The notes beneath the pieces were generated by a model. That model saw only the letters and a program-made list of their open reading frames with translations, searched no databases and was not told the origin of the DNA. From Saccharopolyspora_D taberi (GTDB lineage: Bacteria; Actinomycetota; Actinomycetes; Mycobacteriales; Pseudonocardiaceae), in NCBI RefSeq assembly GCF_039534165.1, contig NZ_BAAAUX010000011.1, positions 62,001 through 126,000 on the forward strand: a DNA stretch of 64,000 nucleotides, in the 5' to 3' direction. Both the position numbers and the translations under genes were made by a program. The stretch's first letter is position 1; every line of letters begins with the position of its first letter. Shown here piece after piece: positions 33,080 to 41,358 of this stretch.

Positions 33080-34672
33080 GTGACCGACAACCCTGCCGAC
33101 CGGCTGGCCGGCTACCGGCGGATGCGGGACTTCGGCCGCACGCCGGAACCGCCCGGCGACCAGGAGCCGGGCCCGGGCGGGAACCGCTTCGTCGTCCAGC
33201 GCCACCGCGCCCGGCGGCGGCACTACGACCTGCGGCTGGAGCTGGACGGTGTGCTGGTGAGCTGGGCGGTGCCCAAGGGACCGACGCTGGATCCCGCCGC
33301 CCGGCACCTGGCCGTCCACGTCGAGGACCACCCCGTGGAGTACACCGACTTCGAAGGCGTGATCCCGGAGGGCGAGTACGGCGGCGGGGACGTCATCGTG
33401 TGGGACCGGGGCACGTGGGAGCCGGTCGACACCGACGACCCTGCCAGCGCGATCGAGGACGGCAACCTGCACTTCGACCTGCGCGGCCAGAAGCTGGCCG
33501 GGCGGTTCGTGCTGGTCCGGCGCGGCGAGGACCGCTCGGGCAAGGAGCAGTGGCTGCTGCTGCACAAGAAGGACGAGCACGCGCAAGAGGGCTGGGATCC
33601 CGAAGAGCATCCCGAGTCGGTCAAGAGCGGTCGCACGAACGAAGAGGTCGCCGCCGCACCGGAAGCGATGTGGCGCAGCGACCTCCCGCCGGCTCAGGCC
33701 GAGATCCGGCTGGGCGGCCGGTGGTCACCGCCCACCGACGACGAGCTGGCCGCGCTCGACTCGCTCGACCGCAAGGGCCGCTGGGAGGTGGACGGCCGCA
33801 GGCTCGCGCTGACCAACCTCGACAAGGTGCTGTTCCCCGCGCGGGAAGGCGAAGAACCGGTCACCAAGCGGGATCTGATCCGCTACCACGCGCTGATCGC
33901 GCCGGTGATGCTGCCCTACCTCGCCGGGCGTCCCCTCAACACGCAGCGCTTCCCCGACGGGATCGACAAACCCGGGTTCTGGCACAAGGAAGTGCCCGAC
34001 CACGCGCCGTCCTGGCTTCGCCGCTGGCACTACGACCGCGCCGAGCCCGGCGACACCCAGAACTACCTCGTGCCCGACAGCGTCGCGTCGTTGGTGTGGC
34101 TGGCCAACTTCGCCTCGCTCGAACTGCACCCGTGGACCTCGCGCACCGACGACCTCGATCACCCGACCTGGGCGCTGTTCGACATCGATCCGGGATCGCG
34201 GACGTCGTTCGACGACGTGCTCGTGCTCGCCCGCCTGCACCGGACCGCCCTGGAGCACCTCGGCGTCGAGGCGCGGCCGAAGGTGTCCGGTCAGCGCGGG
34301 GTGCAGATCTGGGTGCCGATCGCGCCGCGCTACACCTACGAGCAGACCCGGTACTGGGTCCGCGACGTCTCCAAGGCGATCGGCGGCACCGTCCCGGACC
34401 TGGTCAGCTGGGAGTGGAGCCGGGACCGCCGACGCGGCCTCGCACGGCTGGACTACACCCAGAACGTGCTGAACAAGACCCTCGTGGCCCCCTACAGCGC
34501 GCGTCCCCGGCCCGGCGCGCCGGTGTCGGTGCCGATCGAGTGGGACGAGCTCGACGATCCGGAGCTGGCGCCGGACCGCTGGACGATCCGCACCGTCCTG
34601 GACCGGATCGCCGAGGTCGGTGACCCGTTCGCCGCGCTGCTGGGCGTGGAGCAGGAACTCCCCGCGCTGTAG
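33080..34672 (+). CDS. LigD-type protein: 3'-phosphoesterase plus polymerase domain, no ligase
   Basis: 530 aa. Residues about 30-170 form the LigD 3'-phosphoesterase domain ('RRRHYDLRLELDGVLVSWAV', 'FEGVIPEGEYGGG'), which trims 3' ends. About 230-525 form the archaeo-eukaryotic-primase-like polymerase domain with 'ALTNLDKVLFPA', the metal-binding 'WALFDIDPG' and a third acidic site in 'GLARLDYTQNV'. It should fill and process ends in non-homologous end joining. The ATP ligase domain of full LigD is absent and the order is PE-POL, unlike mycobacterial POL-PE-LIG; Ku and a ligase must be encoded elsewhere. GTG at 33080 lacks a ribosome site and may be leaderless. Confidence 0.9.
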   Translation: MTDNPADRLAGYRRMRDFGRTPEPPGDQEPGPGGNRFVVQRHRARRRHYDLRLELDGVLVSWAVPKGPTLDPAARHLAVHVEDHPVEYTDFEGVIPEGEYGGGDVIVWDRGTWEPVDTDDPASAIEDGNLHFDLRGQKLAGRFVLVRRGEDRSGKEQWLLLHKKDEHAQEGWDPEEHPESVKSGRTNEEVAAAPEAMWRSDLPPAQAEIRLGGRWSPPTDDELAALDSLDRKGRWEVDGRRLALTNLDKVLFPAREGEEPVTKRDLIRYHALIAPVMLPYLAGRPLNTQRFPDGIDKPGFWHKEVPDHAPSWLRRWHYDRAEPGDTQNYLVPDSVASLVWLANFASLELHPWTSRTDDLDHPTWALFDIDPGSRTSFDDVLVLARLHRTALEHLGVEARPKVSGQRGVQIWVPIAPRYTYEQTRYWVRDVSKAIGGTVPDLVSWEWSRDRRRGLARLDYTQNVLNKTLVAPYSARPRPGAPVSVPIEWDELDDPELAPDRWTIRTVLDRIAEVGDPFAALLGVEQELPAL

Positions 34673-34745
34673 GCGGAATCCGGTCGGCGTGGACCGCGGC
34701 CGGGCGCGAAGCGGCTCGGCAGCCACGCCGAGTTCTCCCACGCGA

Positions 34746-34766
34746 ACCCGGGCGCACGGCCCGGGT
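34746..34766. terminator. Hairpin terminator between convergent genes
   Basis: ACCCGGGC and GCCCGGGT (8 bp) around a 5-nt loop, between the LigD-type gene and the stop of the MscS-like gene. No T-tract. Confidence 0.5.
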
Positions 34767-34780
34767 CCGCCGCGCGGACG

Positions 34781-35593
34781 TCACGCCGGTGGCCGGGAAC
34801 CGGGTCCGCCGCCCGCCGAGGTCGACTGCGCCTCCGTGGTCCCCTGCCCCGGCGAGGTCGTGCTCCAGCCCTTGTCCTCGGCCGCTGCGCGCGAGGCCAT
34901 CTCCTCGCGGCCGGCCCCGGCAGGCTGCTCCTCCTGCGTCCGGTTGTAGCCGGCCCGCAGCATCTCGGCGGCGATCTCGCGCCCGCCGAGCCCGAAGGCC
35001 AGCGCCAGGCCCAGCGCGATCGCGCCCATCAGCGCGGTGTAGGTGATCTGGACGATGGCGGGCGCGATCCCCAGCTGGGTCAGGATCATGAACACCGCGA
35101 TGCCCATGACCAGGACCGGCCCGACGGTGGCCGCGATCCGGCCGGTCGTGCCGGTCATGGTCCGGCCCGCCAGCCTGCCGACCGCACCGGCGACCATCCC
35201 GGCGATGACGAAGATCGCGATCGCGGCGATGATGTTGGGCACGTAGGCCAGCACCTGGTTCATGAAGGCGGTGATCGCGGCGATGCCCAGCGCGCCGATC
35301 GCCGAGACCAGGCCCACCAGGAAGATCAGCCAGAACGCCACCTTGCCCATCGCACGGGACGGCGATGCGCCCGGCCCGGCCTGGTCGATCCAGCGGCCGA
35401 CCGGGGTGTCCCGCATCCTGCGGTCGACTCCGACCTTGTGCAGGCCCTTCTCGACGAGCTTCTGCACCACCTTGGCCACGAGGTAACCGACCAGCAGCAC
35501 GATCAACGCGCCGATCAGCGTCGGGATGTACTGGATCACCGCCTGCAGGCCCGCGAGCAGCGACTGGCCGAGTCCTCCTTGTGCGAGTGCCAT
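34781..35593 (-). CDS. Small mechanosensitive-channel-like membrane protein (TM_helix repeats)
   Basis: 270 aa with five hydrophobic segments at about 20-42, 84-104, 115-140, 155-175 and 180-205, the last rich in Gly/Ala ('MGAIALGLALAFGLGGREIA') like the pore-lining helix of MscS. A soluble MscS beta domain is missing; instead a polar C-terminal tail of about 60 residues follows. Related proteins are annotated as MscS-family or TM_helix proteins and may act in osmotic stress. ATG at 35593 has AAAGGAGA six bases upstream. A stress-type promoter can be drawn upstream. Confidence 0.75.
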   Translation of the reverse strand: MALAQGGLGQSLLAGLQAVIQYIPTLIGALIVLLVGYLVAKVVQKLVEKGLHKVGVDRRMRDTPVGRWIDQAGPGASPSRAMGKVAFWLIFLVGLVSAIGALGIAAITAFMNQVLAYVPNIIAAIAIFVIAGMVAGAVGRLAGRTMTGTTGRIAATVGPVLVMGIAVFMILTQLGIAPAIVQITYTALMGAIALGLALAFGLGGREIAAEMLRAGYNRTQEEQPAGAGREEMASRAAAEDKGWSTTSPGQGTTEAQSTSAGGGPGSRPPA

Positions 35594-35940
35594 GGCGTTC
35601 TCCTTTCGTCGGGTCGGCGTGCGGGGTCCCCGACGCCGCCGCTGCCCGCGCCTGCCCGCAGACAGGACGAGCAGTCCGTCCGGAGTTACCCGGTCGGCGC
35701 GATGCTCAACCCGTTCGGTGGTCAGGCGGGGTGGCGTGGTCGCCCGAACGGGTCCTGTGCGGTCCGGTTCCGAAACGCCGCCGCGGTGCGGCAACGCGCT
35801 GGTGGAACCATGCCGCGCGGTGGCGCGGCTCACCGCCCCGCGGGGCCTTTCGGCCCGGGTGGGCCACCGGTGCGGCGGCGACGCTGGACGGCGGGGGAAT
35901 CCGAAGGAGGCGGCGGTCGTCGCCGGTGGAGGGAGAACGC
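35594..35940. other. 347-bp divergent spacer without a gene
   Basis: Non-coding region between the MscS-like gene and the 120-aa hypothetical gene. It holds a SigB/SigF-like promoter match on the minus strand; nothing else recognisable was seen. Confidence 0.55.
35686..35711 (-). promoter_or_regulatory. Possible SigB/SigF-type promoter of the MscS-like gene
   Basis: On the minus strand GGTT, 16 bases, GGGTAA, 93 nt before the ATG. This fits the actinobacterial general-stress pattern GTTT-N13-17-GGGTAT loosely. It is a visual match only. Confidence 0.35.
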
Positions 35941-36303
35941 ATGGGATATCTCGAACTGCGCGTGCCGTCGACGCACGCTCCGGACCTGCGCACGGTCGAG
36001 GTGCGCCTCGACGGCGAGCCCGCCGGGGCGGTCGGTCTGCGGGTGTGCGAGCAGTGCGAGCTGGCCACCGTCGAGGAGGTGCGGCTGCCGGACGGGACCG
36101 CCGCCCGGGCGCTGCGGGTGCTGGTCGAGCGGCTGCCGCAGCTGCGCTGGACCGGGAGGTCCGAGCAGGCGCCCGAGTTCTGGGAGGCGCTGCCGTGGTG
36201 GCAGGGCTCGGGGACTCCGGAGCGCTGCGGGCACATGCGGGGGCCGGCCATTCCCGAGCAGCGGGCGACCGGGGTGGACGCCGTCGCTCCGGCCAAGGCT
36301 TGA
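35941..36303 (+). CDS. Hypothetical protein, 120 aa
   Basis: Soluble, acidic, mixed alpha/beta composition with a two-cysteine 'VCEQCELATVEEV' motif and 'RALRVLVERLPQLRWTG', plus a third cysteine in 'PERCGHM'. The pattern is reminiscent of small actinobacterial proteins of unknown function; no family recognised. ATG at 35941 has GGAGGGAG seven bases upstream and codon use is normal, so the gene is probably real. Confidence 0.65.
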   Translation: MGYLELRVPSTHAPDLRTVEVRLDGEPAGAVGLRVCEQCELATVEEVRLPDGTAARALRVLVERLPQLRWTGRSEQAPEFWEALPWWQGSGTPERCGHMRGPAIPEQRATGVDAVAPAKA

Positions 36304-36519
36304 CCGCGGCTTGGGCCCGGGACGCCTAGCCGACCGGTCCGCGCAGGGGCGGCCGTGGCGGGATCGCCGCCTGATCCGGGCGCACCAGCACGCCGCCGGT
36401 GCCCGAGAAAGCTCTCGATCCTGCTCACCGCGGGGCAATCAGGTGACGCGCCGCAGGTCACCACCACGATCCAGCAAGCCGCCGACCGTGTCCGCAACCG
36501 GCTGGCCACCAGACACGCC

Positions 36520-37158
36520 CTAGGCGGAATCCGGCTCTACGAGCGCGTTCGCCGCCTGTTCCAGGCCGCCCGCGGTTTCCGCCAGCACGCCGGCCAGCAC
36601 TTCGCGCAGCGCAACGCCGTCGGTGCGGACCAGCCAGGCGTGCATCGCCGCCCCGAAGCAGCACATCAGCGTCATCGACCAAGCGCCCGCCCGGGGATCC
36701 CCGGCGGGCGTTCCCATGCGGTCGGCCAGCACCGCGGTGACGTCCCGGACCCAGCGCTGGCGGATCATGTGGGCCTCGTAGTCGCTGGGGCTCTCCAGCG
36801 CGTCGAGGAGCCGGGCCCGCTGGAGGTGCAGTTCGCGGTCCACCTCGATCCGCTCGGCGGCGTCGAGCATCGCCACCGCCAGCGACCGCATCGGGTGCTC
36901 GTTGGCGGGCCGGGTCGCCAGGACCTCGCGCATCCGCCGGGTTTCCCGCTCGTGGTCGCCGAACAGCACCGCGTCCTTGCTCGGGAAGTGCCGGAAGAAC
37001 GTGCGGGGAGCGATGTCGGCTGCCTCGGCGATCTGCTCGACGGTCGTCGCCTGGAAACCCCGCTCGGAGAACAGCCGCAACGCGGCGGCCTCGATCGCGG
37101 CGCGGGTGCGCTGGGTGCGGCGGTGCCGCCGATCGGCCGGTGCGTCCAGGGCTGTCAT
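36520..37158 (-). CDS. TetR-family repressor of the divergent MFS exporter
   Basis: 212 aa. Helix-turn-helix region 'TVEQIAEAADIAPRTFFRHF' near residue 45, followed by an all-helical effector domain. Start ATG at 37158; a GTG at 37173 in frame is possible. It faces an MFS drug-exporter gene across 111 bp that contain a long imperfect palindrome, the classic layout for a drug-responsive repressor and its target. The inducer is unknown. Confidence 0.88.
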   Translation of the reverse strand: MTALDAPADRRHRRTQRTRAAIEAAALRLFSERGFQATTVEQIAEAADIAPRTFFRHFPSKDAVLFGDHERETRRMREVLATRPANEHPMRSLAVAMLDAAERIEVDRELHLQRARLLDALESPSDYEAHMIRQRWVRDVTAVLADRMGTPAGDPRAGAWSMTLMCCFGAAMHAWLVRTDGVALREVLAGVLAETAGGLEQAANALVEPDSA

Positions 37159-37202
37159 GGCTGACAGGTTCACCTCGGCCGGGCCCCGGGTCAAGGCGGC
37201 GG

Positions 37203-37234
37203 ATGTCACAACTGGCAAATGGCAGTCATGACAT
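37203..37234. promoter_or_regulatory. Palindromic TetR operator (15-2-15)
   Basis: Arms ATGTCACAACTGGCA (37203-37217) and TGGCAGTCATGACAT (37220-37234), matching at 12 of 15 positions around AA. Size, symmetry and position between the TetR and MFS genes, 35 nt before the MFS start, are those expected for a TetR operator. Confidence 0.75.
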
Positions 37235-37269
37235 AACCTGGTGGCCGAGCCCGGAGCGAGGGAGGATCG

Positions 37270-38871
37270 ATGGCCGGCAACCCACCCGAAGCGGTGGCCG
37301 AACCCCAGGACCTGACCGCGACCGAGCGCGCCGCGCTGACCGACGCGGAACGCGCCGCGGCGGCCGAAGGCATCGCGCCCCAGGTGTACCGGCGGCGGTG
37401 GGCGACGCTGCTGGTGCTGTGCCTGGCGCTGTCGGCGACCATGCTGGCCAACACCTCGCTCTCGGTCGCCCTGCCCTTCCTCTCCCGCGACCTCGGCTCG
37501 TCGATGGCCGAGCAGCAGTGGTTCAGCAACGCCTACGCGCTGGTGTTCGCCGGGCTGCTGTTCACCACCTCGGCGCTGGCCGACCGCTACGGCCGCAAGG
37601 CGATGCTGCAGGCCGGGATGGTGCTGTTCGGCGCGGTGTCGCTGTACGTGTGGCTGTTCGTCGGCTCCAGCGCCGAGCTGATCGCCGCCCGCGGGCTGCT
37701 CGGCCTCGGCGCGGCGATGATCATGCCGGTGACGCTGTCGATCCTGACCAGCGTGTTCCCCAGCGCCGAGCGCACCAGGGCGGTCAGCCTGTGGGCGGCG
37801 GTCTCGGGCGCGGGCTCGGCGGTCGGACCGGTGGTGGCCGGTCTGCTGCTGGAGGTGACCACCTGGCACTGGGTGTTCGCGATCAACGTGCCGGTCGTGA
37901 TCGTCGGCGTGCTCGCGGGCATCCGCTACGTGCCGTCGCACAGCGGGCGGCGCGACAGCACCCTCGGCGGTGTCGACCTCGGCGGCGCGGTGCTGTCGAC
38001 GGCCGGGATCACGCTCGTGGTCTACGCGCTGATCGAGGCCCAGCACGTCGGCTGGACCGCGCCGCGCACGCTGCTGATGGTCGCCGCCGGGCTCGCGCTG
38101 GTCGCGCTGTTCGTGCTCTGGGAGCGGCGGGCCAAGGACCCGATGCTGGACGTGTCGCTGTTCGCCAACAGCGGGTTCTCCGCCTCCGCGGTCGCGCTGA
38201 CGCTGGTGTTCTTCGCGCTGATCGGCGTGTTCTTCTCGCTGAGCCAGACGCTGATCCTGGTCTTCGGCTACTCGCCGCTGGGGTCCTCGACCGCGCTGCT
38301 GCCGATGTCGGTGGTGATGGTGCTGGTCGCGCCGCAGGTGCCCAAGCTCGTCGAGCGGTTCGGGCCGCGCGGCACGATCGCCACCGGCCTGGTGCTGGCC
38401 GCCGCCGGGATGGCCGGGCTGAGCACGCTGACCGCCGAGTCCGGCTACTGGCACCTGCTGCTGCCGCTGGGGGTCACGGCGCTGGGCATGACGATCACGA
38501 TGGCCCCGGCGACCGACCAGCTGATGGCCAACGTCCCGCGCGAACGGGCCGGGATGGGCTCGGCGACCAACGACGTCACCCGCGAGGTCGGCGCGTCGCT
38601 TGGAGTGGCGGTGCTGGGCAGCGTGCTCGGCGGCGGTTACGCCGCGCAGCTGTCCGGTTCGGTCGCCGGACTTCCGCCGGAGGCGCAGGAGCTGGCGAAG
38701 TCCTCGCTCGCCGGCGGGCTCCAGGTCGCGGCGGGCGCGCCGGAGCTGGCCGGGACGGTCATGAACTCGTGGATGGGCGGCCTGCAGGTGGCGCACCTGG
38801 CGGGAGCGGGCATGATCCTGGTCGCGGCGCTGATCGCCTGGATCTGGTTGCCCCGCAAGGCCAACCGCTGA
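37270..38871 (+). CDS. MFS exporter, DHA2 (EmrB/QacA) family
   Basis: 533-aa proton-driven drug exporter. After about 45 cytoplasmic residues it has the hydrophobic profile of a 14-helix DHA2 protein, motif A ('ADRYGRKAML') and motif C ('SGAGSAVGPVVAG'), which marks antiporters. The C-terminal cytosolic tail ends 'WLPRKANR'. ATG at 37270 with AGGGAGGAT six bases upstream. It is divergent from, and probably repressed by, the TetR protein. Substrate unknown; candidates are toxic small molecules or self-made products. Confidence 0.92.
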   Translation: MAGNPPEAVAEPQDLTATERAALTDAERAAAAEGIAPQVYRRRWATLLVLCLALSATMLANTSLSVALPFLSRDLGSSMAEQQWFSNAYALVFAGLLFTTSALADRYGRKAMLQAGMVLFGAVSLYVWLFVGSSAELIAARGLLGLGAAMIMPVTLSILTSVFPSAERTRAVSLWAAVSGAGSAVGPVVAGLLLEVTTWHWVFAINVPVVIVGVLAGIRYVPSHSGRRDSTLGGVDLGGAVLSTAGITLVVYALIEAQHVGWTAPRTLLMVAAGLALVALFVLWERRAKDPMLDVSLFANSGFSASAVALTLVFFALIGVFFSLSQTLILVFGYSPLGSSTALLPMSVVMVLVAPQVPKLVERFGPRGTIATGLVLAAAGMAGLSTLTAESGYWHLLLPLGVTALGMTITMAPATDQLMANVPRERAGMGSATNDVTREVGASLGVAVLGSVLGGGYAAQLSGSVAGLPPEAQELAKSSLAGGLQVAAGAPELAGTVMNSWMGGLQVAHLAGAGMILVAALIAWIWLPRKANR

Positions 38872-38904
38872 CGCACCGCCCGCCGGTGCGGGAGGATGAC
38901 TGCC

Positions 38905-39636
38905 ATGACCAGTGACGTGCGGATCGAGCCCTCGGCCAAGCGGGTGCGCGCCTACCTCGGCGGCAGGCCGGTCGCCGACACCCGGCACCCGGTGCTGGTG
39001 TGGGAGAAGCCGTACTACCCGACCTACTACATCCCGGTGGAGGACGTCCTCGCCGAACTCGAACCGACCGGCGGCACCCGGCACTCGGACCGGTTCGGCG
39101 AGGGCGCGATCTACGACGTGCGCACCGCGCGGGGCGCCGCGGTGCGCTACGAGCAGTCGCCGGTGCCCGAGCTGCGCGGCCTGGTGCGGCTCGCGTGGGA
39201 CGCGATGGACCAGTGGTTCGAGGAGGACGAACCGGTCCACGTCCACCCGCGCGACCCGCACACCCGGGTCGACGTCCTCGCGAGCTCGCGGCACGTGGTC
39301 GTGCGGATCGACGACGTGGTGGTGGCCGACTCGCACCGGCCGCAGATCCTGTTCGAGACCGGGCTCCCGCCGCGCTACTACCTGCCGCTGACCGATGTGC
39401 GGATGGACCTGCTGCGCCCGTCGGAGCACCGGACCGCCTGCCCGTACAAGGGAACCGCGAGCTACTGGCACGTGGTCATCGACGGCACCGAGCACACCGA
39501 CGTCGTCTGGCACTACCCGACTCCGCTGCCGGAGAGCCAGAAGATCGCCGGGCTGGCCTGCTTCTACGACGAACGCGTGGACATCACCGTCGACGGGCAA
39601 CCGCAGGAACGTCCCACCACACCGTTCAGCCCGTAG
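38905..39636 (+). CDS. DUF427 protein (tandem domains)
   Basis: 243 aa with two DUF427 modules: residues 1-120 ('VWEKPYYPTYYIPVEDV') and 125-243 ('ILFETGLPPRYYLPLTDVRM', 'YKGTASYWHVVIDG'). The second copy has the full consensus 'CPYKGTA'; the first is divergent. Function is unknown; the beta-tent fold suggests small-molecule or nucleic-acid binding. ATG at 38905 is chosen because GGAGG lies nine bases upstream; the ATG at 38896 touches that site. 34 nt after the MFS gene. Confidence 0.85.
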   Translation: MTSDVRIEPSAKRVRAYLGGRPVADTRHPVLVWEKPYYPTYYIPVEDVLAELEPTGGTRHSDRFGEGAIYDVRTARGAAVRYEQSPVPELRGLVRLAWDAMDQWFEEDEPVHVHPRDPHTRVDVLASSRHVVVRIDDVVVADSHRPQILFETGLPPRYYLPLTDVRMDLLRPSEHRTACPYKGTASYWHVVIDGTEHTDVVWHYPTPLPESQKIAGLACFYDERVDITVDGQPQERPTTPFSP

Positions 39637-39642
39637 CGCGGG

Positions 39643-40293
39643 TCATTCCGGCAGGGTTCCGGTCACCGCGAACTCCAGGCGCCGGGACACCGACACGGCC
39701 TGGTCCGCGAACCGCTCGTAGAACCGGGCCAGCAGGGCGAGGTTCACCGCGGTGCGGACGTCGTGCGGCCAGTCCTTGCCGGTGACGGCGCCGAGGATGC
39801 TCGCGTTCAGCGCGTCGACGGCGTCGTCGGAGTGGCGCAGCTCGGCGAAGCCGCCTTCGGCGCTCTCGCCGGACACGAACCCGGAGAGCCTGCGGGCCAT
39901 GTGCTCGCCGAGCTCGCCCATGGTCCGGAAGTCGCCTTCCAGCTCCGGCGGGAGCACCCGCTCCGGGTGGACCCGGCGCGTGGTTTCGGCGATGTGCGCG
40001 GCGAGATCGCCCATCCGCTCCAGCTTCACCGCGCAGTAGATGGTCGCCAGGATCGTGCGCAGTTCGGTGGCGACCGGCGACTGCAGCGCCAGCAGCGTGC
40101 TCGCGTGCTCCTCGCACCGGCGCCCGGCCTCGTCCAGCCGGACGTCGTCGGTCAACACCTGTTCGGCCAGCGCCAGGTCCGCTTCCAGCAGCGCCCCGGT
40201 GGCCAGGTGGATCGACTCCGCGGCCAGTTCGCACATGCCGGTCAGCTCGTGCCCCAGTTGTTCCAGCTGGCCGTGGAACGCCTCCCGCACCAC
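39643..40293 (-). CDS. phoU: PhoU phosphate-signalling regulator
   Basis: 216-aa all-helical protein with two PhoU repeats, each with an E/DxxxD-type metal-binding pattern ('KLERMGDLAAHIAE' in the first and 'FYERFADQAVSVSR' in the second). PhoU links the Pst phosphate transporter to the PhoR kinase and restrains phosphate uptake; it also affects persistence. No pst or phoPR genes lie in the window. GTG at 40293 with GAGGA upstream. Converges with the DUF427 gene (6-nt gap). Confidence 0.92.
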   Translation of the reverse strand: MVREAFHGQLEQLGHELTGMCELAAESIHLATGALLEADLALAEQVLTDDVRLDEAGRRCEEHASTLLALQSPVATELRTILATIYCAVKLERMGDLAAHIAETTRRVHPERVLPPELEGDFRTMGELGEHMARRLSGFVSGESAEGGFAELRHSDDAVDALNASILGAVTGKDWPHDVRTAVNLALLARFYERFADQAVSVSRRLEFAVTGTLPE

Positions 40294-40361
40294 TCCGTCC
40301 TCACCGTCGTCGGAGCTTCACCGGTTGGCTTACCGGCGCGATGGCGGGCCAAACACCCGGC

Positions 40362-41240
40362 TCAGCCGCTTCGCGGATCAGGGACCGGGTGACCGAACCT
40401 CATGACCACCTGCGGTTCGCACGGTAGGTCGAGCCGCTGCCGCAGCGCGGTGCGCACCTCCGTCCGGTGCAGCGGGCGGGTCATCACCGAGGCCACCAGC
40501 CCGCGGGTGGTCGCCTCCAGCCACGCCGTCTGCATCGACTCCCCGGCTCGCAGGCGGTTGCGGCGGTCGTCCGACGGCGTGCCCAGCACGAGCACGGACT
40601 CCTCGCAGATCGACCCGGTCAGATCGGGTTCGGCGGACGCGCCCGGCCGCGGTCCCGGCGTCCACATCGCCAGCTCGTTCCGGTAGCCGTTCTCGTCGCC
40701 GTGGTCCAGTCCGGTGCAGCGGAGCAGGCGCGCCAGGGCGAGCGCTTCCTGCTCTCCCGCCACCCAGCGGGCGTGCACCGCCGACGACGTGGCCGCGTCG
40801 CGGAGCGCGTCGCGGATCCCGGGCGACAGCGGTGCCGACAGGAACGGCTGCCGCCAGCACCGGCGCCTGCCGATGGCCTCGTGCCGGACAATCTCCTCCG
40901 GCGTCCGTTCGACCCGGTGCGCGCCGATCACCGCGGCCACCACGTCCGGCCGGCTGTCCCGCTGGACCACGGTCGCCCAGCCGAGGCTGCGGATCGCGAG
41001 CACGAGGTTGGCCAGCACCGCACCGCAGAAGATGATCCGGTCCCTGGCCTCGGCGTCGCAGCGGACGAGGTCGGCTCCGCGGAGTTCGCACAGCATCGCC
41101 ATCCGGTCCACCAGCTGCAGCTCGCACGGCCGGCTGCCGTCGGCGGACGGCGCCGCCTCGGTCGCGCGCTCCAGCACGCCGGCCTCTTCCCGGGACCAGC
41201 TGTGCTCCACCGGCATGCTCGTCGCCCCCGCTCGGCTCAT
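40362..41240 (-). CDS. Acg-like nitroreductase-fold protein
   Basis: 292 aa of the Acg/Rv3131 nitroreductase-like family: 'FCGAVLANLVLAIRSLGWAT', 'RRRCWRQPFLSAPL' and the C-terminal 'GESMQTAWLEATTRGLVASV' with 'RLDLPCEPQVVMRFG'. Mycobacterial members are among the most strongly induced genes of the DosR dormancy regulon, and Acg sequesters FMN rather than reducing nitro compounds. ATG at 41240; a second ATG at 41216 is possible. Divergent from the HAD-OtsB gene across a hairpin-forming spacer. Family call good, biochemical role inferred. Confidence 0.82.
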   Translation of the reverse strand: MSRAGATSMPVEHSWSREEAGVLERATEAAPSADGSRPCELQLVDRMAMLCELRGADLVRCDAEARDRIIFCGAVLANLVLAIRSLGWATVVQRDSRPDVVAAVIGAHRVERTPEEIVRHEAIGRRRCWRQPFLSAPLSPGIRDALRDAATSSAVHARWVAGEQEALALARLLRCTGLDHGDENGYRNELAMWTPGPRPGASAEPDLTGSICEESVLVLGTPSDDRRNRLRAGESMQTAWLEATTRGLVASVMTRPLHRTEVRTALRQRLDLPCEPQVVMRFGHPVPDPRSG

Positions 41241-41283
41241 CTGCTGACTTCTCCCTCCGCGATCCCGCGTCGGCCCGGCAGCT

Positions 41284-41317
41284 GCGGGTACTCCCAGGCC
41301 AAGTCTTGGGAACCCGC
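41284..41317. promoter_or_regulatory. Inverted repeat in divergent nitroreductase/HAD-OtsB spacer
   Basis: GCGGGT-AC-TCCCA (41284-41296) pairs with TGGGA-ACCCGC (41307-41317), giving an 11-bp stem with a two-base bulge; the loop contains the smaller palindrome CCAAG-T-CTTGG. Between divergent starts this is a regulator site more plausibly than a terminator. It is not a clear match to the mycobacterial DosR box. Confidence 0.4.
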
Positions 41318-41358
41318 GGACGTCACGTCAGAGGCGATGTACCCACCACGGAGGAATC

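Noticed and set aside
37173..39600. Long minus-strand frame running through the MFS and DUF427 genes into the TetR gene
   Set aside because: Only its last 212 codons are a real TetR protein; the rest is antisense to well-supported plus-strand genes.
41284..41317. Intrinsic terminator
   Set aside because: The hairpin lies between divergent start codons, where a terminator would serve neither gene.
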